This document shows positions 18,590-27,205 of a stretch of 64,000 bases of DNA, piece by piece. A model generated the notes under the pieces. It saw nothing but the letters and a program-made list of their open reading frames with translations, was not told the origin of the DNA and searched no databases. The stretch is from Clostridium estertheticum. Lineage in GTDB: Bacteria; Bacillota; Clostridia; Clostridiales; Clostridiaceae. The stretch spans positions 2,935,001-2,999,000 of the forward strand of contig NZ_JAAMNH020000001.1 of the NCBI RefSeq assembly GCF_011065935.2. The letters are read 5' to 3'. Numbering within the stretch: the stretch's first letter is position 1; the number at the start of each line of letters is the position of its first letter. The position numbers and the translations under genes are program-made.

Positions 18590-19096
18590 ATGTATAAAAT
18601 TCATTATGCAAATGTAGATGATGCTAGAATATTAGGAGAAATTCATTCGAAATCGTGGAAAGTAGCCTATAAAGGTATTGTTCCTGAAGATATATTAAAT
18701 AATATGTCTTCAGAAAAAAGACAAAGATATTTTGAAAAGGCATTATCAGAAGGTTGGGAGGAAGATGCTATAATCTTTAAAGAGAATATAGGGGTAGGGC
18801 TAATATGTATTGGTAAATGTAGAGATGAGGATAAGGATAATTCTTATGGTGAAATATGGGGTATATATTTATTACCAGAGTATTTTAATAAAGGTATAGG
18901 TTCTAAATTAATATACTGGGGATTAAATGAATTAAGAAATAGAAATTATAAAAAAATTACTCTTTGGGTTCTTGAAGAAAACACACCTGCGCGAAAATTT
19001 TATGAAAAAATAGGATTTAATCATGACGGTACTGTTAAAGAAATTACTATTGGAAAAAAATTAAAAGAATATCGCTATGTAAAGATTATTGAATAA
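18590..19096 (+). CDS. GNAT acetyltransferase
   Basis: A 168-residue GNAT. EIWGIYLLPEYFNKGIGSKLI holds motif A and ITLWVLEENTPARKFYEK is the signature of a common Firmicute GNAT subfamily. The tail of a close paralogue survives as a fragment at 34762-34869, so at least one duplicate existed in this array. AAAAGGAG precedes the ATG. A truncated N-terminal fragment of another acetyltransferase-like gene follows at 19126. Confidence 0.88.
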   Translation: MYKIHYANVDDARILGEIHSKSWKVAYKGIVPEDILNNMSSEKRQRYFEKALSEGWEEDAIIFKENIGVGLICIGKCRDEDKDNSYGEIWGIYLLPEYFNKGIGSKLIYWGLNELRNRNYKKITLWVLEENTPARKFYEKIGFNHDGTVKEITIGKKLKEYRYVKIIE

Positions 19097-19125
19097 TAAT
19101 TTTGTGGAATTTATAGGAGAAAATT

Positions 19126-19218
19126 ATGAATAGTAAACTTTTAGAGTCCAATGAAGATTATGAGTTAATCTCATTAACAGAAGATCATCTTCAAGAGCTT
19201 TTCAGTTGTAATGCTTAA
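19126..19218 (+). pseudogene. short N-terminal gene fragment
   Basis: ATG 19126, preceded by TAGGAGA, opens a 30-codon frame including YELISLTEDHLQELFSC and ending at TAA 19216-19218. The LTEDHLQEL pattern resembles the start of a RimJ-type GNAT. No later part of the gene is found before the next gene; the following 100 bases are AT-rich filler. Confidence 0.5.
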
Positions 19219-19322
19219 GGCTGAATGTATGAATAAACACTAGTCACCGATTAATCATATTATAAAAAAACATCTAATATAACAAAAGTTTTTTAAAAAA
19301 ATTTTAAAATGAGGTGATTTAA

Positions 19323-20015
19323 ATGGCAACCTGGATTGCACATCTAAGAGTAGCAGAAAAGATTTTGAAAAAAGGATATAATTTTGAGCCAACCCCTTTT
19401 TTAGTAGGAAACATTGGACCGGATTCTGGTGTACCTAATGAAGATTGGAGTAATTTTAATCCTCCAAAAAAAATTACACATTGGGAGGGGCAAGATAAGA
19501 AAATTAATGCTCAAAGTTTTTTTGATAAGTATTTAAATAATAACGTAATAGGAGAAAGTAATGAGCTATTCTCTTTTAAAATAGGGTATTTTGTACATTT
19601 ATTGACTGATATTGAATGGTCTAAACTATTTGATCAGAAGAAGAGGGAATTTTTATATAAAGAGGGATTAGAAAAGGATCAAAATTTTATTTGGACCATA
19701 AAAAAAGATTGGTATGGGCTTGATTTTATATATTTACAAAATAATCCACAGAGTATATTTAATACACTATTTAAAAATATAACCAAAGTCCCAGATTATC
19801 TAGATTATTTTCCAGCAGGAGCCTTTGAAGCACAAGTAAAATATATTAATGAATTTTATTTAGGAGAAAATAGTGAAACTAAAGATAATTTTATTTATTT
19901 AATAGAGGAAGAAATGGACAACTTTATTTATAGTGCCACAAAAATAATAGATAATATACTTGGTGGACTATTAATAAAGAAATCGTTTAGGAGGCAACTT
20001 ACCAATGAGTTTTGA
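19323..20015 (+). CDS. zinc-dependent phospholipase C-like protein
   Basis: A 230-residue protein of the zinc-dependent phospholipase C domain family. It starts MATWIAHLRVAEKIL, where the Trp-His N-terminus provides zinc ligands, followed by LVGNIGPDSG, ITHWEG and FKIGYFVHLLTDIEWSKLF with His/Asp ligands. There is no signal peptide, unlike secreted alpha-toxin, so it probably works inside the cell on an unknown substrate. GAGGTGA precedes the ATG; the stop overlaps the next gene by 11 bases. Confidence 0.78.
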   Translation: MATWIAHLRVAEKILKKGYNFEPTPFLVGNIGPDSGVPNEDWSNFNPPKKITHWEGQDKKINAQSFFDKYLNNNVIGESNELFSFKIGYFVHLLTDIEWSKLFDQKKREFLYKEGLEKDQNFIWTIKKDWYGLDFIYLQNNPQSIFNTLFKNITKVPDYLDYFPAGAFEAQVKYINEFYLGENSETKDNFIYLIEEEMDNFIYSATKIIDNILGGLLIKKSFRRQLTNEF

Positions 20016-20619
20016 TAATTATGCTAAAACCTGGGATACTGATAAAAGAATTAATAGAGCAAAGGTAATCTCAAATGAAATAGGAGATTCAATTGAGATT
20101 AATGAAAATTATTCTGCAATGGAATTTGGTTGTGGAACAGGTCTTATAAGCTTTAACCTTTATGATAAATTTAAAAGTATTACACTTATAGATTCATCAA
20201 AAGGAATGATAGAAATACTTAATTCTAAAATCAATAAATACGGAGTAACTAACATGGTTACTCATCATTTAGATATATCTATTAAAAATTCTTTAGGTAT
20301 GAAATTTGATGTGATTTATACTTCTATGGTATTGCATCATATTAATGATATTAAAGCTATAATAAACAATTTTCACCAATTGCTTAATAAAGATGGCTAT
20401 TTGTGTATAGTAGATTTGGATGAAGAAGATGGCAGCTTCCATAAGGGATATCCAGAATTTGATGGTCATAATGGCTTTAATCAAAATGAACTAAAAACTA
20501 TTTTAATTAATTCTGATTTTAAAGATATAGAATCAAATACTTTCTTTTACGATGATAAAATTGTTAAGGACGAAAAAGTTTGCTATTCTTTGTTTTTGAT
20601 GAAGGCAAGAAAATATTAG
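20005..20619 (+). CDS. class I SAM-dependent methyltransferase
   Basis: A 204-residue methyltransferase. AMEFGCGTGLISFNL is motif I, LIDSSKGM the acidic motif II, DVIYTSMVLHHI motif IV and DGYLCIVDLDEEDG the next strand. This is the UbiE/Tam-like small-molecule type. It overlaps the phospholipase-like gene by 11 bases and GGAGG lies within that gene's end, so the pair is translationally coupled. Confidence 0.85.
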   Translation: MSFDNYAKTWDTDKRINRAKVISNEIGDSIEINENYSAMEFGCGTGLISFNLYDKFKSITLIDSSKGMIEILNSKINKYGVTNMVTHHLDISIKNSLGMKFDVIYTSMVLHHINDIKAIINNFHQLLNKDGYLCIVDLDEEDGSFHKGYPEFDGHNGFNQNELKTILINSDFKDIESNTFFYDDKIVKDEKVCYSLFLMKARKY

Positions 20620-20869
20620 GATGGATTTCAATTATAGAATTTTCTTTAGCATTAGAATAAAAAGCAAGCGATTTTAAATACCGTAGTTGAGTATTTATTA
20701 GGATTAAAAACTTTTAAATAAGAAGTTCCTTAAAAAGCAGAAGTGACATATGATAAGAACATAGGTATATATTGCTCAAGTAAAAATAACAATGCATTCA
20801 ATTTTCATTTACTTAAGATGATAGTGAAAAAATATAAATTAATTCAACATTATACAAGGGGGGAATTGC
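20620..20869 (+). other. 250-bp spacer without a recognised feature
   Basis: An AT-rich gap with stops in all frames. I see no gene fragment, terminator with a T-tract or convincing promoter. A GGGGGG ribosome binding site at its end serves the membrane protein gene. Confidence 0.5.
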
Positions 20870-21424
20870 ATGAATGAAAGTGGATTTAATAAATTGTATT
20901 GGGGATTTCTATTTATAATGCTGAGTTTTAGAATTCAAGGATTTGATATTTTACCTGATATAGTGGGTTATTTATTTTTTGCTTCCGGCTTTAGCCAGCT
21001 TATTTCAAATAGCAAGTATTTTAGCATAGCTGCAAAATACAATATGCCCATGATAATATTGTCCATATTATCAATTTATCAAGCCCCTGCACAAAGTGGA
21101 GGTATTAATTTAGGTCTACTAGGGATATTTAGTATACCAATTGCAATCGCTTCCTTTGTGTTGAATCTATTAGTTGTATATAATTTATTTATGGGAATTA
21201 ATGATATGGCGAAAAAACGAGAACAAACTGATTTAGTTAAAGAGTCTGAAGAGAAATGGAACCAATATAAGCTATTACAGATTGCATCAGTATGTTCATT
21301 TATATTGATTTTCATACCTCTATTAGGCGTACTTTATATTATTGCGATTTTAGTAATATCAATTGTACTTACAATAAGCATATTAGGCTTTATGAAAAGA
21401 TGCACTGAAAGTTTAGGTAATTAA
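20870..21424 (+). CDS. integral membrane protein, function unknown
   Basis: A 184-residue membrane protein with about five hydrophobic segments: near residues 10-20, 28-45, 55-70, 78-108 and 137-175. A charged stretch MAKKREQTDLVKESEEKW at about 110-130 forms the main cytoplasmic loop. No catalytic motif is visible. It is followed by a strong terminator at 21442, so it ends the second transcription block. Confidence 0.7.
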   Translation: MNESGFNKLYWGFLFIMLSFRIQGFDILPDIVGYLFFASGFSQLISNSKYFSIAAKYNMPMIILSILSIYQAPAQSGGINLGLLGIFSIPIAIASFVLNLLVVYNLFMGINDMAKKREQTDLVKESEEKWNQYKLLQIASVCSFILIFIPLLGVLYIIAILVISIVLTISILGFMKRCTESLGN

Positions 21425-21441
21425 AATATAATACATTTTCA

Positions 21442-21466
21442 TCCACCTTAGCTGGTGGACTTTTTT
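21442..21466 (+). terminator. rho-independent terminator
   Basis: Stem TCCACC / GGTGGA with loop TTAGCT is followed by C and six T. The ACCTTAGCT core parallels ACCTTGGCT of the terminator at 10151. Confidence 0.85.
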
Positions 21467-21611
21467 ATATAGAATTGTGTAAATTTATGGGTTATAATCT
21501 ATATATAGGTTGATACTTGCGCAATGGCAAAGTCATCATCCAAAACAAAAGATAAAAGCTATCTTGAATTTTAGAACGTGAGCAACAGCACACAATTTAT
21601 AGGGGGATAAT
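21467..21611 (+). promoter_or_regulatory. second copy of the post-terminator promoter-like module
   Basis: TTGTGTAAATTTATGGG, then TTATAATCTA and ATAGGTTGATA repeat the pattern seen at 10186-10245. TATAAT is a plausible -10 for the YdcF-like gene at 21612. A short stretch after it (21522-21575) may encode leftover codons of a lost gene but cannot be assigned. A GGGGG ribosome binding site ends the region. Confidence 0.5.
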
Positions 21612-22214
21612 ATGAAAACAATTGATGATATTACGAATTTTATTTTTCTTGAGAGCAATCCTGAAAAAGCAGATATTATCTTTATACCTGGAGGATCTTA
21701 TCTTGAATTAGCAGAAAGAGCAGCAGAACTTTGGATTAATGAATATGCGCCACTTATTCTTCCATCAGGTAAATATAGTATTAAACGTGGATACTTTCCC
21801 AAACCATTATCGAAATCAGAAATATATAGTGGTACATATAATACGGAATGGGATTTCTTAAAAGATGTTCTAATTAAAAATGGTGTTGATGAAAATACAA
21901 TTTTAAGAGAAGATAATGCGCAGTTCACATATGAAAATGCAGTCAAATCTCGTGAGATTACTGATAAACTAAATTTACATATAAAAAAAGCAATAATATG
22001 TTGTAAATCTTTCCACGCAAGACGTTGCTATATGTACTACCAGTGGGCATATCCAGATACAGAAATAATTATTTGTTCAACTGAAGTACAAGGAATAAAC
22101 AGGGACAAATGGTTTACTACAAAGAATGGCGTAGAGATAGTAATGGGTGAACTAACTAGATGTGGTTCACAGCTTAAAGATTATATTATGGAATTTACTA
22201 AAGATAAGTTGTGA
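21612..22214 (+). CDS. YdcF/ElyC-like DUF218 protein
   Basis: A 200-residue DUF218 protein. IIFIPGGSYLELAERAAELW is the first conserved block, LPSGKYS the second, REDNAQFTYENAVKS the acidic third and AIICCKSFHARRCYMYYQ the basic fourth. Relatives bind nucleotides or SAM or act in envelope metabolism. There is no membrane segment, so it is a cytosolic YdcF-type protein. Confidence 0.8.
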   Translation: MKTIDDITNFIFLESNPEKADIIFIPGGSYLELAERAAELWINEYAPLILPSGKYSIKRGYFPKPLSKSEIYSGTYNTEWDFLKDVLIKNGVDENTILREDNAQFTYENAVKSREITDKLNLHIKKAIICCKSFHARRCYMYYQWAYPDTEIIICSTEVQGINRDKWFTTKNGVEIVMGELTRCGSQLKDYIMEFTKDKL

Positions 22215-22292
22215 TGGAATCAGATTTCTTATAACGTATGGATATCAATAATTATGATAATATTGTTTATGTAAAAGAGAGGTAGTGCTATT

Positions 22293-22949
22293 ATGTCTGA
22301 GGAAAATATACTTAACATCTTGAATGGACAGGTGATGTTTGATTACTTTAAACAGAATCATTTTGATAAAAATGGCGTTTATGTGCCTTTTAACGAAGCA
22401 ATGTGCGTTGGTGAAGCTCAGCCTGATATCTTCTCCAATCAATTTAACGCATGCCGTTGTGAAGCCCATCATGTAACAATAGAGCAATATAATCAATTAA
22501 CTCTTAAGCCTTTACAAACACTTTTTAAAAATCAATTTACGCGTATTTTCTTATGGTTTGATGATGATATGTTTTGTCAAATTAATCTTCTCACAATCCT
22601 TGCTTATTTAGATCAACTTAATTATAAAAACAAAATAACATTCAATTTAGTAAATCGAGAGTTTAAAATAATTGACTGTTTTGAATTTGGTGTACAAGGG
22701 TACGATGAAATATATAAACAAGTCATAATTAATAGATGTATGCCTGAAAATATCAATTTATCTATAATGAAAAATGGAATTAGGCTTTATCTTGAATATT
22801 TAAAAGAGGAAAATGAAATCACAACATATATCAAGCAACATGAAGATTTACAATTCAATAGCTTACTAACAGATTTATTAATAACATTTCCCGAATATGG
22901 GCTAGGAGATACTCAATATATACAACTAATTAAAATGAATAGAAATTAG
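22293..22949 (+). CDS. DUF1835 family protein
   Basis: A 218-residue protein with ILNGQVMFDYF at the start, PFNEAMCVGEA and later RIFLWFDDDMFCQIN, the Asp-rich strand that defines this family of uncharacterised Firmicute proteins. GAGAGGTAG lies 8-9 bases upstream of the ATG. It has no signal peptide. I know no proven function. Confidence 0.72.
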   Translation: MSEENILNILNGQVMFDYFKQNHFDKNGVYVPFNEAMCVGEAQPDIFSNQFNACRCEAHHVTIEQYNQLTLKPLQTLFKNQFTRIFLWFDDDMFCQINLLTILAYLDQLNYKNKITFNLVNREFKIIDCFEFGVQGYDEIYKQVIINRCMPENINLSIMKNGIRLYLEYLKEENEITTYIKQHEDLQFNSLLTDLLITFPEYGLGDTQYIQLIKMNRN

Positions 22950-22988
22950 AATACATGAAACAGCAAAAAATAACAGGAGGAAATAGAA

Positions 22989-23600
22989 ATGAAGAAACAA
23001 AAAATATTTGTGATAGGGGATAGTGTGTCAATACATTATGGCCCATATCTTAAGAAACTTATAAATCATAAGTTTAATTATGATAGAAAAAGGGGTATAG
23101 AACAAGCGTTAACAGATTTGGACAAACCTATTGGAGCTAATGCAAGAGATAGTGGAATGGTTATGGAGTATTTAACAGCGGAATATATAAAAAATACAAA
23201 ATACGATATATTGCTTATCAATTGTGGCTTACACGATGCTCGAGTAGATAGAGCTTCAAATAAAATTCAGGTTAAATTGGAAGATTACAAGATGAATTTA
23301 ACTAAGATAATTGAAATATCAAAATCTATGGCAAATAGGACTATATGGGTTGGATTAACACCGGTTATAGATCAGATTCATAATTCTAGAGAAGAAGGGG
23401 TTTTAAGATATAGTAAAGATATTCATGCTTACGATATTGCTGCAAAAGAAATAATGGAGCAGAATAATATACCTTGTATAGATATGTATAGCTTCACTAA
23501 GAATTTAGGCATTGATATTTATTCAGATCATGTTCACTTCAAAGAAGAGATTAGGGAACTACAAGCAACACTTATTGCCGATTATTTGAATTGTATCTAA
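22989..23600 (+). CDS. SGNH/GDSL-type hydrolase
   Basis: A 203-residue SGNH hydrolase. IGDSVSIHYG is block I with the catalytic Ser, ARDSGM block II Gly/Asn region, LLINCGLHDAR block III, and SDHVHF carries the terminal Asp-x-x-His pair. It is a probable esterase or deacetylase on a small ester; no export signal is present. AGGAGG lies upstream of the ATG. Confidence 0.82.
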   Translation: MKKQKIFVIGDSVSIHYGPYLKKLINHKFNYDRKRGIEQALTDLDKPIGANARDSGMVMEYLTAEYIKNTKYDILLINCGLHDARVDRASNKIQVKLEDYKMNLTKIIEISKSMANRTIWVGLTPVIDQIHNSREEGVLRYSKDIHAYDIAAKEIMEQNNIPCIDMYSFTKNLGIDIYSDHVHFKEEIRELQATLIADYLNCI

Positions 23601-23626
23601 ATAATAAAAGTTGAGGAGGGTTAATA

Positions 23627-24259
23627 ATGATACCATCAAAATCAAAGATCCTTATTCTAGTTTTGTCATTTATATTGATATTATTAACTGGTTGTGTACC
23701 ACCTGAGGCTAAGGTGAAAAAACCGGTGATTTATTTGTATCCAACTTCACAGCAGACCGTAAGTGTAAAATTAGAGTATAAAGGTGAACTTACTTGCACA
23801 TACCCAGAATATAAAGATGGATGGAAAGTAAACGCTAGGCAAGATGGCACATTAACTAATCTCGCTGATAACAGAGAATACTCATATTTGTATTGGGAAG
23901 GAGTTTCTAATAATAAGTGGGATATGTCAAAGGGCTTTGTAGTTGCAGGAACTGAAACAGAAAAATTTCTTCAAGAAAAACTTGAGTATTTGGGATTAAC
24001 ACCAAAAGAATATAACGAATTTATAGTATATTGGCTTCCTGTTATGAAAGATAATAAATACAATCTTATAACTTTTGCTGGAAAAGATTATGAAGATATA
24101 GCAAAGCTTAAGATAACTCCAAATCCAGATTCTATATTAAGAATAATGATGGTTTTTAAGCCATTAAATAAATCCATTAAGATAGAAGAACAAAAGCTTA
24201 ACCAATTCGTTAGAAAAGGATTTGCAGTTGTTGAATGGGGTGGAACTGAATTAAAATAA
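23627..24259 (+). CDS. conserved lipoprotein
   Basis: A 210-residue lipoprotein. The signal peptide SKILILVLSFILILLTGC gives lipidated Cys at about residue 23. The mature part starts KKPVIYLYPTSQQTVSVKL and contains TYPEYKDGWKVNA, DGTL and YLYWEG, a set of motifs found in a widespread uncharacterised surface-protein family. GGAGGG precedes the ATG. The function is unknown. Confidence 0.78.
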   Translation: MIPSKSKILILVLSFILILLTGCVPPEAKVKKPVIYLYPTSQQTVSVKLEYKGELTCTYPEYKDGWKVNARQDGTLTNLADNREYSYLYWEGVSNNKWDMSKGFVVAGTETEKFLQEKLEYLGLTPKEYNEFIVYWLPVMKDNKYNLITFAGKDYEDIAKLKITPNPDSILRIMMVFKPLNKSIKIEEQKLNQFVRKGFAVVEWGGTELK

Positions 24260-24307
24260 TCTATCAGTGGATTTTAAAATTATTCTAACAGAGAAGGGAG
24301 TAACCTA

Positions 24308-24871
24308 ATGATATTTTGCAAAGATGGCGAATTAACTATTCGTAGTTTAGAACGTGATGATAAACACTTAATAGTTAAGTGGCTTTCTGACAACCAAGTT
24401 CTTCAATATTATGAGGGAAGGGGAAATCCACATAATGAAAATATGGTAGAAGAAAAATTTTATAGTGAGGATATTTATGAAACAAGATGCATAATCGAGT
24501 ATTTTCAAACACCAATTGGATATATACAATTTTATCCTATCAGTGAAGAAGATCGGGAAAAGTATGGATATGTAACTTTTCAAGATACTATATTTGGCAC
24601 AGACCAATTTATTGGAGAAACTAAATATTGGGGACAAGGAATAGGCAAAGTGTTAATGGAATCAATGATTAATTTTTTAATAACAGTAAAAGGAGCAAAA
24701 AAGATAATACTAGACCCGCAATCATGGAATCAAAGAGCAATTAAATGTTATGAAAAAAGTGGATTTATAAAAGTTAAACTACTCCCTAATCATGAATTGC
24801 ATGAAGGTGAATTGAAAGATTGCTGGTTGATGGAGTATGATGCAAAGCATATGTTGAGGTACAATATCTAA
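24308..24871 (+). CDS. AAC(6')-like aminoglycoside acetyltransferase
   Basis: A 187-residue GNAT. IIEYFQTPIGYIQFY, GTDQFIGETKYWGQGIG, ILDPQSWNQRAIKCYEKSGF and LPNHELHEGELKDCWLMEY follow, block by block, the acetyltransferase half of the bifunctional enzyme AAC(6')-Ie-APH(2'')-Ia. That supports aminoglycoside 6'-N-acetylation as the leading hypothesis, but substrate and resistance are not proven. AGAAGGGAG precedes the ATG. The next gene is an APH-fold kinase, 51 bases downstream. Confidence 0.8.
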   Translation: MIFCKDGELTIRSLERDDKHLIVKWLSDNQVLQYYEGRGNPHNENMVEEKFYSEDIYETRCIIEYFQTPIGYIQFYPISEEDREKYGYVTFQDTIFGTDQFIGETKYWGQGIGKVLMESMINFLITVKGAKKIILDPQSWNQRAIKCYEKSGFIKVKLLPNHELHEGELKDCWLMEYDAKHMLRYNI

Positions 24872-24922
24872 AGATAATAGTTAAATAAGGAATCATTATT
24901 TATAACTAATTTGGAGGTAACT

Positions 24923-25834
24923 ATGAATATTTTTGAAGATGTTAGTGGGTATTCTCAATGGAGTATAGTTTCTGAAATAGAAAAAGGTTGGTCAAATGAT
25001 AAAAAATATTATATTCAGGATAAATATGGACAAGAATTTTTACTGAGAGTATCCGATATTTCTGAATTAGAAAAGAAAAGTAGAGAATACGAAAATTTAG
25101 GTAAGATTTCAGAATTAAATATAAATATGAGTATGCCTTTAAAATTTGGAGTGTGCGGAAATAATAGCAAAGTTTTCTCATTACTCTCATGGGTTCATGG
25201 TGATGATGCTGAAAAAGTATTACCGACTCTTACGAAAGAAGAACAATATGGATTAGGGGTAGAGAGTGGTGAAATTCTAGCTAAAATTCATTCCATTCCA
25301 GCACCAGAAGGATTCCCGAACTGGAGTGAAACTTTTAATAGAAAGATAGACAGAAATATAAACAATTACAATAATTGCTATATAAAAATCCCAAATGGAG
25401 AAAAAATAATAAAATACATATTAGACAATAGAGATTTATTGAATTCAAGAAAACAATCTATTCAGCATGGCGATTACCATGTTGGAAATTTGCTCGTTAA
25501 TAAAAATAATAAAATAGGTGTTATAGATTTTAATAGATATGGTTTCGGAGACCCTTGGGAAGAATTTAATAGAATTTCATTTTCACATAGTGTAAGCATA
25601 CCATTTACTATAGGTCAAATAGAGGGTTACTTTAGTGGCAATGTTCCAAATGATTTTTTCAAATTGTTAGCATTATATATGGGTTCAAACGCTCTTTCTT
25701 CAATTTCTTGGGCGATACCATTTGGTGAAAAAGAAGTTAATGTAATGCTTACTAATTCAAATAATATGATGGAATATTATAAGGATTTTAAAACCTTTAT
25801 TCCAACATGGTTCAAATCATCGAAATGCTATTAA
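24923..25834 (+). CDS. APH/choline-kinase fold phosphotransferase
   Basis: A 303-residue kinase-like protein. The N-lobe begins WSIVSEIEKGWSNDKKYYI, HGDYHVGNLL is the catalytic loop (Asp base, Asn metal ligand) and IDFNRYGFGDP the metal-binding DFG equivalent. It is an intact aminoglycoside phosphotransferase-family enzyme, although the family also has non-antibiotic substrates. ATG 24923 is chosen because TTTGGAGGT precedes it; the frame opens at that TTG. It directly follows the AAC(6')-like gene. Confidence 0.83.
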   Translation: MNIFEDVSGYSQWSIVSEIEKGWSNDKKYYIQDKYGQEFLLRVSDISELEKKSREYENLGKISELNINMSMPLKFGVCGNNSKVFSLLSWVHGDDAEKVLPTLTKEEQYGLGVESGEILAKIHSIPAPEGFPNWSETFNRKIDRNINNYNNCYIKIPNGEKIIKYILDNRDLLNSRKQSIQHGDYHVGNLLVNKNNKIGVIDFNRYGFGDPWEEFNRISFSHSVSIPFTIGQIEGYFSGNVPNDFFKLLALYMGSNALSSISWAIPFGEKEVNVMLTNSNNMMEYYKDFKTFIPTWFKSSKCY

Positions 25835-25856
25835 TCACATGTTAATTGCAAAATGA

Positions 25857-25985
25857 TATGAAGAATTAAAATTACAATTGAAAGAAAAATATGAATTTGA
25901 TAGGGATAGTTACACAATTGCAAAATCATCCTTTATCAAAAGTAATACAGAGCAAGCAAGAAAAGAATTCGGAAAACGGTACTAA
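25857..25985 (+). pseudogene. GrpB (UPF0157) C-terminal fragment
   Basis: A start-less frame reads YEELKLQLKEKYEFDRDSY, then TIAKSSFI, ending FGKRY and TAA at 25983-25985. YxxLKxxLxxKY-DRxxYxxxKxxFI is the conserved C-terminus of the GrpB nucleotidyltransferase-like family. An in-frame TGA precedes the first Tyr. The N-terminal two thirds are absent. Confidence 0.7.
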
Positions 25986-26079
25986 CTCCTTATAAAAATC
26001 ATTTATAGGGGATATGAAAATATTTATAATGATTACAAATGAATATGATACAACTTTTTATTGTGAAAGGGGTATAAAA

Positions 26080-26592
26080 ATGATAAGGGAAGCAATCGAA
26101 AATGATTTAATGGATATTTTAGAAATTTATAATGATGCCATTTTGAATACAACCTCAGTCTATGATTACAAGGCTCACACTATTCACGACAGAGAACACT
26201 GGTATGAAAAAAAGAAGCAAGAGGGATACCCCATATTGGTGTATGCCGAAAATAACAAGGTTGTTGGATTTGCAACATTTGGACCATTTAGAGCATGGCC
26301 TGCTTATAAGTACTCTGTTGAACACTCTATTTATGTTCATAAAAGGTACAGAAACAAAGGGATAGGAATGCTACTAGCTAAAGGGATAATACGAATTGCT
26401 AATGAAAGAGAATTCGCAACCCTGGTGGCTGGAATTGATGAAGCTAATGAAAAAAGTATACAAATGCATGAAAAGATAGGATTCAAGTATTCGGGTACTA
26501 TAAATAAAGCTGGGTATAAATTTGGCAAATGGCTCAATCTTGCTTTTTATCAATTAGAGCTTAAAGGACCTAAAAACCCAATCGAGAGTTAG
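26080..26592 (+). CDS. phosphinothricin acetyltransferase-like GNAT
   Basis: A 170-residue GNAT of the PAT/Bar/YncA group: MIREAIENDL start, ILEIYNDAILNTTSVYD (the substrate-binding helix typical of PAT), VGFATFGPFRAWPAYKYS, motif A HKRYRNKGIGMLL, and HEKIGFKYSGTI. Relatives acetylate phosphinothricin or methionine sulfone. ATG 26080 is used because GAAAGGGG lies just upstream; the longer frame from 26014 has no family match in its extension. Confidence 0.82.
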   Translation: MIREAIENDLMDILEIYNDAILNTTSVYDYKAHTIHDREHWYEKKKQEGYPILVYAENNKVVGFATFGPFRAWPAYKYSVEHSIYVHKRYRNKGIGMLLAKGIIRIANEREFATLVAGIDEANEKSIQMHEKIGFKYSGTINKAGYKFGKWLNLAFYQLELKGPKNPIES

Positions 26593-26629
26593 AACATAAT
26601 AGTAAAATAAATGGAGCGGGGTAACAATT

Positions 26630-27151
26630 ATGATAATTTGGATTAATGGAGCATTTGGTTCAGGAAAAACTCAAAGTGCTTATGAATTGCATAGGCGAAT
26701 TCCAAATTCATTTATATATGATCCGGAAAATATAGGACTTTTTATAAGAAAAAACATACCAAAACAATTAAACAGTGGAGATTTTCAAAATTACACAATG
26801 TGGCGTGAGTTTAATTATTCTATGCTAAAATATATTGCAAATAAATATAAGGGTACAATAATAGTCCCAATGACCATAAGCAATCCGCAGTACTTTAACG
26901 AAATTGTTGTTCAATTAAGGAATGATGGATTTTTGATAAATCATTTTGTGTTATGTGCTTCAAAGGAAACCTTACTTAAACGGCTAAGAGGCCGTGGTGA
27001 AGGGAAAAATTCATGGGCCGCACAACAGATAGATAGTTGTATAAAAGGATTTAGTAACGAAACGTTTAAACAACATATAGATACAGAAGATTTATCTATA
27101 CAAGGTGTAGTTGAAAAAATAGCATTGTTATCAAATATAACCTTATTATAA
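26630..27151 (+). CDS. tmrB: TmrB-like ATP-binding protein
   Basis: A 173-residue P-loop protein closely following Bacillus subtilis TmrB, the tunicamycin-resistance protein: MIIWINGAFGSGKTQSAYEL at the N-terminus (Walker A 7-14), then IVPMTISNPQYFNEIV, ASKETLLKRLRGRGEGKNSW and DLSIQGVVEKIA. It is about 25 residues shorter than TmrB at the C-terminus, where the parent has a basic amphipathic helix proposed for membrane association; that part is absent here. Tunicamycin binding is inference from family. Confidence 0.85.
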   Translation: MIIWINGAFGSGKTQSAYELHRRIPNSFIYDPENIGLFIRKNIPKQLNSGDFQNYTMWREFNYSMLKYIANKYKGTIIVPMTISNPQYFNEIVVQLRNDGFLINHFVLCASKETLLKRLRGRGEGKNSWAAQQIDSCIKGFSNETFKQHIDTEDLSIQGVVEKIALLSNITLL

Positions 27152-27205
27152 ATCTTCTACGATAATGGAGTAGATAGTGATGTTAATAATGAAAGGAAGG
27201 AATAT

